Assembly: GCA_016710275.1 (NCBI GenBank)
Contig: JADJXS010000001.1
Coordinates: 3,162,001 to 3,226,000, forward strand
Source: Phycisphaerales bacterium
Lineage (GTDB): Bacteria; Planctomycetota; Phycisphaerae; UBA1845; Fen-1342
Length of the DNA stretch: 64,000 nucleotides
Direction of reading: 5' to 3'
The position numbers and the translations under genes are program-made. Of this stretch, positions 53,660 to 61,490 are shown piece by piece (the first letter of the stretch is position 1; each line of letters opens with the position of its first letter). A model generated the notes under the pieces. That model had not been told where the DNA came from, did not search any database, and saw nothing but the letters and a program-made list of their open reading frames with translations.

Positions 53660-54949
53660 TCAGGTGAGCGGGTTGATGACCAGGCCGCTGGCGACCTTCG
53701 GGAAGAAGAAGGTGCTCTTCTGCGGCATCAAATCGCACGCCTGGCAGACGGTGCGCAGTTCCGTCATGGTGTTCGGCTGCATCAGGAATACGCTGCCGTG
53801 CGTTTCGCGCGCTTCGGCCACGGCGGCGTCGGCGTTCTTGACGTAGTGAATCTCGGGCGGCTTGCCGCCGCAGGCGCGCGGCGTCACCACCCGATCGATC
53901 GCGTACGCATGCAGCACCGCCAGCGCCAGCCCATGCCAGCCGGCCGATCGCTCAGGCGAGATCCCGCGCAGCAGGTCCGGCCGACGGGGCCGCAGCGAGA
54001 GGTACGCATTGTCCGCCGCGCTCCACAGCGCGAAGGCCTGCGGACCAAGCGCCGCCAGTGCGGCCTGCGCCGCGGCGGGCGAATCGGCCGAAATCGGTGC
54101 GGCGACCAGCTCCGGATCAGCGGCCCAGAACGCGCTACCGAGTGCCGCGCCCGGCAGCACGCGGTGCGTGGGCAGGATCAGCAGACCGTCATCCTCCATG
54201 GCGCAGAAGGCGCACAGGACGAAATTCGCCGGGTGGTCGTCGGGCAACGGTCCGCGCTTCGCAACGAGCGCTTCACGGTACATCAGGCCGGTGCTGTAGC
54301 GATGGTGACCATCGGCGATGAAGACGGCGCGATGGGACATGTCCCGCTGCACGTCGTCGAGGACGGCACGATCGGTCACGGCCCAGATGCGGTTTTCGAC
54401 GCCGTCGAGCGTGCCCGAAAGCAGCGGTGCCGCCGCTCCGATCGCAGAACGCAAGCGCGAGGCGACAGCGTTGGCGGCATCCTCGTACAGTCCGAAGATC
54501 GGGCTGAGATTGCACTCGGTGGCCTGCGTCAACAGGAGGCGATCCTCCTTTGGCCCGCCGAAGGTCTGCTCATGGGGGAAGACGCTGCCTTTGCCGAACT
54601 CCTCGAGCCGCAGCCGGGCGAGAAATTTCCGTCTCGCGAAGCGCCGGCCGTCGATCTCGTAACGCTGCTCGTACACGTAGATGGCCGGCGCCGAGTCGCG
54701 GACGAGCGTGCCATCGGCCAGCCAGGCGTCAAGCGTCGCCCGGGCGCCGGCGTAGGCGGATGCCGGCCCGGCGGCCTTGGGCGGCACGTGGGGCAGGTCG
54801 ATGGCGACGAAATTCCGCGAATCGCGGGAGAGCAGTGCGTCCTTATCGCGCTGGTCGAGCACGTCGTAAGGCGGGGCCAGGCGGGACGAGATATCCCCGT
54901 TTGCGGGCGTGGCATAACGAATCGCGGAGAACGGACGAACCATGCACAT
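53660..54949 (-). CDS. DUF1015-family protein
   Basis: The 429-residue product starts at 54949 after AGGAG. It has the DUF1015 hallmarks: PFSAIRYATPANGDISSRLA and PPYDVLDQRDKDALLSR at the N-terminus, the central FIADGHHRYSTGLMY motif with its conserved His pair, and ending in FLMQPNTMTELRTV and MPQKSTFFFPKVASGLVI. The family is widespread and uncharacterised, with a putative HTH or kinase link that I cannot verify here. Confidence 0.9.
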   Translation of the reverse strand: MCMVRPFSAIRYATPANGDISSRLAPPYDVLDQRDKDALLSRDSRNFVAIDLPHVPPKAAGPASAYAGARATLDAWLADGTLVRDSAPAIYVYEQRYEIDGRRFARRKFLARLRLEEFGKGSVFPHEQTFGGPKEDRLLLTQATECNLSPIFGLYEDAANAVASRLRSAIGAAAPLLSGTLDGVENRIWAVTDRAVLDDVQRDMSHRAVFIADGHHRYSTGLMYREALVAKRGPLPDDHPANFVLCAFCAMEDDGLLILPTHRVLPGAALGSAFWAADPELVAAPISADSPAAAQAALAALGPQAFALWSAADNAYLSLRPRRPDLLRGISPERSAGWHGLALAVLHAYAIDRVVTPRACGGKPPEIHYVKNADAAVAEARETHGSVFLMQPNTMTELRTVCQACDLMPQKSTFFFPKVASGLVINPLT

Positions 54950-55083
54950 CGTGAGAGGCTCCTGATCGCGCGGGGCAGTCCCCGACCGGCCCGCGGCCCG
55001 CATTATCGTAACTTCTTGTTGTTATCCGACATATGAACGCTGCGGACGTCGTCGATGCACGCCGGGGAATCAACGGCTATTGA

Positions 55084-55112
55084 TTGACTGGTCACACATG
55101 GACCGCTAGATT
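55084..55112 (+). promoter_or_regulatory. Putative housekeeping promoter
   Basis: TTGACT (55084-55089), a 17-nt spacer and TAGATT (55107-55112) lie 87 bp upstream of the lipoprotein start at 55199 in an otherwise GC-rich region. Spacing is ideal and the -10 differs from TATAAT at two places. Confidence 0.5.
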
Positions 55113-55198
55113 TAGTCAGCGGGAGTATCTTACCCGCACCGCGGGCCGATGCCGAACCCCCATCGGCCCTCGTTCGCCCCCAGCCCAGGAGCTGCCGG

Positions 55199-57058
55199 AT
55201 GAATCGTTCGCCTCGTCGATCGCTGCGCGGTCTGCGCCTCACAGCCGCCGCGGGTGTACTGGTTGCCGCTGTCATCGGCGGGTGTCCCGTCCCGCAGACG
55301 CCGCAGACCAACACCAACAGCAACACGAATACGAATTCGCAAGGCTCGCAGACGGGCGGGGTCAGCAACACGAACAGCAACACCATCCAGCGCCCAATTC
55401 CCCCTGTTCCGATCGACGCGAACGTGAATGCCAACAGCAGCGGCAGTACGGGCACGCCCAATTCGAGCGATTTCGCGCAGCCGATCGCGATTGCCATCTC
55501 GCAGCCGGCCGGCTTCGACATCAACGTGGCCCCCGGCGGTGAGGGATTGGTCTCCTATGAGACCGGCGGCGGCAACCCGTCCGACGGGCCGATCAGCGTT
55601 GAGCTGTTTTATGACGTGGACGGCGTGGCGCGCAGCGGCGACGAAGTGACGCTGCTCACCGGCCTCGCTCCGCGCGGCTCGCAGCGCTTCAATGCAAACC
55701 TGGCGCCGGGCGTCTATCGCATCGGCGTCAAGGCGTCGAACAAGAAAGAGAATCGCATTGTGTACGCGACCGGTCGCCTGGTCGTGGTCGGGATTCCGGG
55801 GGTGCAGGTCGTGCAGCCGAACGGCGACCTGCGCGTTCGGCCGAATTCGACGTTCCAGGCTCAGATTTCGATTCAGAGCCTCGCCAGCAGCGTGTCCTAC
55901 GACGTGCTGATCGACCCTGACACGACGATCAACGGCAACGAGCGCAAAGTGTTCACCGGCGCCGGGCTGGGCGGGTCGGTGACGGTCGTGACGGATGGGC
56001 TGGCCGCCGGCGACTATTTCATGGCGATCGCGGCGAAGGACTCCGTCGGCCAATCCAAGACCGAGTACAACCGCACGCCGCAAGGCCAGTTCCGCAAGCT
56101 CACGATCGACCTGGCGCCGAGCCTGAGCGTGCTCTCACCGACGGCGTTTGACCCGGCCGCCCCGGCCCCGTTCGAGGTGCGCGTACGCGCGTCGGACCCC
56201 GAGGGCAACGCGACGGTGCGGATCTTCCGCGACGGCGATGCGGGCTTCAACGGCAACGAGGTGGTGCTGGAAACGTTCCAGATCACCGCACCGGGGAATC
56301 ACGAGTTCGCGATCAACATTGACCCCGCGAACCTGACGCCGGGCACGTATCGCTTCGGCGCCACCGTGTCCGATGGCGTGGGTGAACCGATCTTCTCGTA
56401 TTCGCCGGTGCCGGTGCCCAAGAACGGCCCGCCGATCATCACGATGACGCTGCCGGCGGTGCCGACGTCGATCGTGTACGGCTCGACGTTTGAGCTGCGC
56501 TGGAATGCCCGCGATTTCGAGGATCGTGCTCTGGCCGGCTTCCGGATTCTTTATGCGGAGGACGCGGACGGCGACGGCCAGCCGGACACGCCGCCGGCGC
56601 CGATCATCGGCATCTTCGGGCCGATCACGCTTCCGGGAAGCTCGTCCTCGTTCATCTTTGACACGGACGGCAATCCCGGGGCGTTCACGCCGATCAACCC
56701 GGTCGGCGCGACGCGCGTCGTGATCGGGATTCGGGCGATTGACGATCTCGGTGCGACGACCGATGCGCTCGCTCCGGTGATTGTCTCGGTGGAGCAGCCG
56801 GCCTGCTGCTTCCCGAACGGCACATGTGCAATCAACCTTCCGTCGTTTGAATGCTCTGCCAATGGCGGCTGCCCAACAGGCGGATTGACGACCCCATGCG
56901 CACTGGTGCAATGCGAGGTACTGACGGCGTGCCAGTTCCCGGCGCCAATCAACCAGTGCTTCACCGTGCCGCTGGAGTTCTGCGAGAGCTTCCCGGGCAC
57001 GACGAATCAGGGGCCGGAAACGTTGTGTGACCCGAACGACCCCTGCTCGGCGATCTGA
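55199..57058 (+). CDS. Asn/Thr-rich lipoprotein with beta-sandwich repeats
   Basis: The 619-residue product has a lipoprotein signal (lipobox VIGGC, Cys near residue 29), then a flexible Asn/Thr/Ser-rich linker (residues 30-85, many NTNSNT words). The remainder is beta-rich with repeated DxDTTINGNE and FRDGDAGFNGNEV type segments, suggesting three or four related Ig- or cadherin-like modules. The final 90 residues are Cys-rich (CCFPNGTCAI, CDPNDPCSAI). I know no function; a surface lipoprotein is inferred. Confidence 0.75.
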   Translation: MNRSPRRSLRGLRLTAAAGVLVAAVIGGCPVPQTPQTNTNSNTNTNSQGSQTGGVSNTNSNTIQRPIPPVPIDANVNANSSGSTGTPNSSDFAQPIAIAISQPAGFDINVAPGGEGLVSYETGGGNPSDGPISVELFYDVDGVARSGDEVTLLTGLAPRGSQRFNANLAPGVYRIGVKASNKKENRIVYATGRLVVVGIPGVQVVQPNGDLRVRPNSTFQAQISIQSLASSVSYDVLIDPDTTINGNERKVFTGAGLGGSVTVVTDGLAAGDYFMAIAAKDSVGQSKTEYNRTPQGQFRKLTIDLAPSLSVLSPTAFDPAAPAPFEVRVRASDPEGNATVRIFRDGDAGFNGNEVVLETFQITAPGNHEFAINIDPANLTPGTYRFGATVSDGVGEPIFSYSPVPVPKNGPPIITMTLPAVPTSIVYGSTFELRWNARDFEDRALAGFRILYAEDADGDGQPDTPPAPIIGIFGPITLPGSSSSFIFDTDGNPGAFTPINPVGATRVVIGIRAIDDLGATTDALAPVIVSVEQPACCFPNGTCAINLPSFECSANGGCPTGGLTTPCALVQCEVLTACQFPAPINQCFTVPLEFCESFPGTTNQGPETLCDPNDPCSAI

Positions 57059-57390
57059 CGCCGAGGGGTTGGAGGCGAGAACGCGAGAGAAAGAGGGTCA
57101 GTCGGGAACGGCTGACCACGGGTCCGCCCCCCTCTTCTGATCCAGAAAGAAAGACGAGGACGGCCGTCGTCTGCGAGATGAACCGCGGGCGACGGCCGTC
57201 GCACGTTTCTGCCTGCCAAATGCCGTAGGCGTGCGCGCACGGGCCGACCGATTCTCTCGATCACGGGCTTCCAAGACGCCAAAACCAAGATTCCTTGAAG
57301 AATCGCCGCACGGGGCGTGACCGGATTGCGGCAATGTCGCTCCTCTCGACGTGGACACAACAACTGCGTCCGAACTCGAAAGGAGAGAAC
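57059..57390. other. 332-bp intergenic region with hairpins
   Basis: GGTCAG/CTGACC form a small hairpin at 57096-57117. A CGACGGCCGTCG palindrome occurs as ACGGCCGTCGTC near 57160 and as GCGACGGCCGTCGC near 57190-57203, so the two could pair. These probably end transcription of the preceding lipoprotein gene, though no T-run follows. No gene is supported. Confidence 0.5.
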
Positions 57391-58575
57391 ATGAAGGCCA
57401 TTCGAATCATCGCCGCGGCGGTCGGCATTCTAATTGGCGGATGCGGCCCTGCCGTCGAAGAGCCCGGTTCGATCGAACTGGTAACGGCAGTTGAAGTTGC
57501 CGACGCACTGCCGGCTGCGGCGGACACCGAGGGCAGCGAGCCGCATGCACCGTCAACTCTCCCGGCCGCGGAGCTCCCCAACTCCGCACCTGGCGCCGCG
57601 CCAACTCTCTCGGCGGGCGTGGTCCCGGCACCGGAACCGCTCAAGCCGCAGCCATGGAAGGTCTACTTCATGGCGTCGCGCGGCGCATCGACGGGGCTGT
57701 ACTGCGCCGATGCGCCCACGGGGGGGAACGTAGCGCTGGTCCGCGAGTTTCCGCTGATGGCGTGGATGCTCGGGGCGCATGATCCCACGGGCACATTGAT
57801 TTACGCCGCTGAACACATCGACGACAACGGCGTCCCGCGGGTGTCAGTCATCGTCCATCGCCCCGGCGTCAGCGAACACAGGGTGATTGCGGCTGCCGCG
57901 CCGATGGCGGCCGTCGTCACGAATGACGGGCGATGGTTGGTCATTGAGAGCGCCAACGAGCTGTTCGCGCAGCGCGTGGATGGAAGCGAGTCACTCCGCA
58001 TCGGTAACGGGCGGGATCTATCCAGCGGTGCGGCGGACGACGACGTGTACTTCACGCTCCTGGAACACGGCGTCACGGATCTGGGAAGAGCGCGCCTGAC
58101 CACGCGCGAGATAACGAGGCTGAACATCGTGGGTGAGGGCACCTCCTCGCCCTCGGTGAACGCGCGACGCGGTCTGATCGCGTCACTGGGGCGAAGCGGG
58201 CTGCAACGTACGTTCGAGCTTCGCACACTCGATGGAGCGCTGATCCGTCAACTGGGAGCCGGACGTATGTACGATAGCGATCCCCGCTGGAGTCCGGCAG
58301 GCGACCGTATCGTATTCCTAAGTTGGGACGGCGCTCCCGCATTGGTCGTGCTGGATCCTGACACGGGCGTCGAGCGCGTGCTCGCGCGGAATGGCATGGT
58401 CGCCCAGTCACCGTGCTGGTCGGGCGACGGCAGCGTAGTGGCCATGCTCAGTATCCATGCAGACCGGACGCGCGAAATCGTCCTGACGGAGCTTGAGAGC
58501 GGAAGCGTGGCGCGGGTCAGCCTTCCAGTTGACCTGGTCGCTCATGAAGGGCCGCTTGGGCTTTCGTCCAGGTAG
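57391..58575 (+). CDS. Lipoprotein with WD40-like (TolB-type) propeller
   Basis: The 394-residue product starts at 57391, after AAGGAG, with a lipoprotein signal (lipobox IGGC). A Pro/Ala/Glu-rich linker (about 20-85) leads to beta-propeller repeats of the WD40-like PD40 type: SDPRWSPAGDRIVFLSWDG and SPCWSGDGSVVAMLSIHAD are typical blades. It probably sits at a membrane facing the periplasm. The ligand is unknown. Confidence 0.78.
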   Translation: MKAIRIIAAAVGILIGGCGPAVEEPGSIELVTAVEVADALPAAADTEGSEPHAPSTLPAAELPNSAPGAAPTLSAGVVPAPEPLKPQPWKVYFMASRGASTGLYCADAPTGGNVALVREFPLMAWMLGAHDPTGTLIYAAEHIDDNGVPRVSVIVHRPGVSEHRVIAAAAPMAAVVTNDGRWLVIESANELFAQRVDGSESLRIGNGRDLSSGAADDDVYFTLLEHGVTDLGRARLTTREITRLNIVGEGTSSPSVNARRGLIASLGRSGLQRTFELRTLDGALIRQLGAGRMYDSDPRWSPAGDRIVFLSWDGAPALVVLDPDTGVERVLARNGMVAQSPCWSGDGSVVAMLSIHADRTREIVLTELESGSVARVSLPVDLVAHEGPLGLSSR

Positions 58576-58681
58576 CGCAAGGACACGACAGCATCCGATA
58601 AGAAGATGGCCAGCGAGTGATTGATCGCAGCCGGACTACTGCCTCCGCACATGACGCGGGGCGGCCTTTCCGGGTTGTGTG

Positions 58682-58711
58682 AAAAAAGGCACCGGGCCGA
58701 AGCCCGGTGCC
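58682..58711 (-). terminator. Rho-independent terminator of clpC
   Basis: On the minus strand GGCACCGGGC pairs with GCCCGGTGCC (58688-58711) across a TTCG loop and is followed by six T (58682-58687). It lies 40 bp after the clpC stop. The stem is the same word (GGCACCGGGC/GCCCGGTGCC) that occurs in the palindromic intergenic repeats near 1.9 kb and 39.3 kb. Confidence 0.9.
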
Positions 58712-58750
58712 GCGAGAGACAATTGATCGATCGCACGAAGGCGGCGGCGG

Positions 58751-61267
58751 TTACGTCGCGTCCGCTCCCGCGCCGGCCAGCTCCGGCTTGGCATCCTCGG
58801 CGAGCGCCTCAAACACCAGCTTCTTCTCGTCGCCGCTGGTATCGACGCCGATGCGGATGACCTTCTTGCCTTCGAAGCGGCGGCGGAGGATGTCCTCGCT
58901 GAGCGGATCCTCGACCATGCTGGAGATCGTGCGGCGCAGCGGCCGGGCGCCGAACTTTTCGTCGGTGCCCTTCTCCAGCAGGAACTCGCGAGCCTCGTCG
59001 GTGAGGATCAGCGACAGGCCGTGGTCCTTGAGGCGCTTGTTCACCTTGGCCAGCTCCAGGTCCACGATGCTCACCAGGTCGGTGTGCGTCAGCTTGTGGA
59101 AGACGACCACCTCGTCCAGGCGGTTGATGAACTCCGGACGGAAGTGCCGCTCCAGCTCGTTGGTCAGCATGTCCTTCATCTTCGAGTAATTCAGATTCTC
59201 GTCGCGCTTCATGAAGCCGAACGGATCCTGGCTCATGATGCGCTCGGCGCCGACGTTGCTGGTCATGATCATAATCACGTTCTTGAAGTCCACGTGACGG
59301 CCGAAGCTGTCCGTCAGGCGGCCCTCCTCCATGATCTGCAGCAGCATGTTGAAGACGTCGGGGTGCGCCTTCTCGATCTCGTCGAGCAGCACCACCGCAT
59401 AGGGCCGGCGGCGGACGCGCTCGGTGAGCTGGCCGCCCTCCTCGTAGCCGACATAGCCCGGCGGAGCGCCGATCAGGCGGCTGACGTTGTGCTTCTCCAT
59501 GTACTCGGACATGTCGATCGTGATCAGCGCTTCCTCGTCGCCGAAGAGGAACTCGGCCAGCGTCTTGGCCAGCAGCGTCTTACCCACGCCGGAGGGGCCC
59601 AGGAAGATGAACGAGCCCATCGGGCGGTTCGGATCCTTCAGCCCGCTGCGCGAGCGGCGGATCGAGCGGGCGATGGCACTGATCGCCTCGTGCTGGCTGA
59701 TCACCTTCTTGTGCAGCTCGTTCTCCAGCTCCAGCAGGCGCTCCGCTTCCTCCTTCTCGAGGCGCGTCAGCGGGATGCCGGTCATCATGCTGATGACCTC
59801 GGCGACGACGTTTTCATCGACGACGCCGTCCACCTCGCGGGCGCGGTCCTTCCAGTCGCGCTCGACCTGCTCCTTCTTCATCCGCAGCGTTTCGCATTTG
59901 TCGCGCAGCTCGGCGGCGCGCTCGTAGTCGGCGGCCTTGACCGCCTCCTCCTTCTCGACGCCCAGCCGCTCGATCTCGCGCTCGATGTCCGCCAGGTCCG
60001 GCGGCAGCGTCATGCTCTTGATGCGAACCCGCGCGCCGGCCTCGTCGATCACGTCGATCGCCTTGTCCGGCAGCACGCGCCCGGTGATGTAGCGGTTGCT
60101 CAACTCGACCGAGTTGTGCAGCGCGGCATCGGTGATGTGCACGCGGTGATGCGCCTCGTAGCGGTCGCGCAGCCCCTTGAGAATCTCCAGGGCGTGCTCG
60201 GCCGACGGCTCATCCACGTGGATCGACTGGAAGCGCCGCGCCAGCGCCGCGTCCTTCTCAATGTACTTGCGGAATTCGTCAAAGGTCGTGGCGCCGATGC
60301 ACTGAATCTCGCCGCGTGACAGCGCCGGCTTGAGCACGTTGGAGGCGTCGATCGCCCCCTCCGCGCCGCCCGCACCGACCAGCGTGTGCAACTCGTCAAT
60401 GAACAGGATCACGTTTCCGGCGCGGCGCACTTCGTTCATCACCGCCTTGATGCGCTCCTCGAACTGGCCGCGGTACTTGGTTCCCGCGACCATCATCGCC
60501 AGGTCCAGCACCACGATCCGGCGGTCGTGCAGGATTTCCGGCACTTCGTGCTTGATGATCTTCTGGGCCAGCCCCTCGACGATCGCGGTCTTGCCGACGC
60601 CGGCCTCGCCGAGCAGCACGGGGTTGTTCTTCATGCGGCGGCAGAGAACCGTGATGACGCGCTCGATCTCGCCGCGTCGCCCGATCACGGGGTCGAGCTT
60701 GCCCTCGCGGGCCAGGTCGGTCAGGTCTCGGCCGAAGGAATCCAGCGCAGGGGTCTTGCTCTTGCCGCCCTTCTTGCCGGGGGCCTGCTCCGGCGGCGGC
60801 GTCGACGTGCTGCTCTCCTCGGACTCCACGCCGGCGCCCAGCAGGTTCAGCACTTCCTCGCGCACCTCTTCAAGGCGCAGGCCGAGATTCATGAGCACCT
60901 GCGCGGCGACGCCCTCCTGCTCGCGCAGCAGGCCCAGCAGGCAGTGCTCGGTGCCGACGTAATTGTGGTTCAGATTGCGGGCTTCCTCGATCGCGTACTC
61001 AATGACGCGCTTGGCTCGCGGCGTCTGCGGCAGACGGCCCATCGTGACCATCTCGGGGCCGCTCTTGACGAGCTTTTCCACCTCGATGCGGACCTTGCGC
61101 AGATCGACGCTGAGGTTCTTGAGCACGTTCGCCCCGACGCCGGAGCCTTCCTTCACCAGGCCCAGCAGAATGTGCTCGGTGCCGATGTACTCGTGGTTGA
61201 ACCGCTGCGCTTCCTGGTTAGCCAGGGCCATCACCTTCCGCGCGCGATCCGTAAAGCGCTCAAACAT
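58751..61267 (-). CDS. clpC: ClpC, AAA+ unfoldase of the ClpP protease
   Basis: The 838-residue product has the double Clp N-domain (residues 1-150; RFNHEYIGTEHILLGLVKEG, NHNYVGTEHCLLGLL). The first AAA+ module follows (Walker A GEAGVGKTA near 217, Walker B VILFIDELHTLVGAGG), then the UVR-containing middle segment (ADYERAAELRDKCETLR, about 425-445). The second AAA+ module has GPSGVGKTLLAKTLAEF near 554 and VVLLDEIEKAHPDV. This is the ClpC layout, not ClpB, because the middle domain is short. It lies on the minus strand after tssH and has its own terminator. Confidence 0.95.
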   Translation of the reverse strand: MFERFTDRARKVMALANQEAQRFNHEYIGTEHILLGLVKEGSGVGANVLKNLSVDLRKVRIEVEKLVKSGPEMVTMGRLPQTPRAKRVIEYAIEEARNLNHNYVGTEHCLLGLLREQEGVAAQVLMNLGLRLEEVREEVLNLLGAGVESEESSTSTPPPEQAPGKKGGKSKTPALDSFGRDLTDLAREGKLDPVIGRRGEIERVITVLCRRMKNNPVLLGEAGVGKTAIVEGLAQKIIKHEVPEILHDRRIVVLDLAMMVAGTKYRGQFEERIKAVMNEVRRAGNVILFIDELHTLVGAGGAEGAIDASNVLKPALSRGEIQCIGATTFDEFRKYIEKDAALARRFQSIHVDEPSAEHALEILKGLRDRYEAHHRVHITDAALHNSVELSNRYITGRVLPDKAIDVIDEAGARVRIKSMTLPPDLADIEREIERLGVEKEEAVKAADYERAAELRDKCETLRMKKEQVERDWKDRAREVDGVVDENVVAEVISMMTGIPLTRLEKEEAERLLELENELHKKVISQHEAISAIARSIRRSRSGLKDPNRPMGSFIFLGPSGVGKTLLAKTLAEFLFGDEEALITIDMSEYMEKHNVSRLIGAPPGYVGYEEGGQLTERVRRRPYAVVLLDEIEKAHPDVFNMLLQIMEEGRLTDSFGRHVDFKNVIMIMTSNVGAERIMSQDPFGFMKRDENLNYSKMKDMLTNELERHFRPEFINRLDEVVVFHKLTHTDLVSIVDLELAKVNKRLKDHGLSLILTDEAREFLLEKGTDEKFGARPLRRTISSMVEDPLSEDILRRRFEGKKVIRIGVDTSGDEKKLVFEALAEDAKPELAGAGADAT

Positions 61268-61490
61268 CTTTCATCCTCGCCTTCGCTCGTCGGTGGACCC
61301 GGCCCGGCAGGTTGATCGGCCAACCCGCGGTTACGGGACCGTCCCCGACAACCGATCTTATTCGGCACCCGGGCCACCATCAACAAAGGGGCGGCCCATG
61401 AAGCTATCGACCGCCCGGAGGCCGCGCTACAGCGGCCGGGCGCCGTTGGGGGCGTTGGGCCGCGCAGAACTGACCGGAATGGCCGGCCGG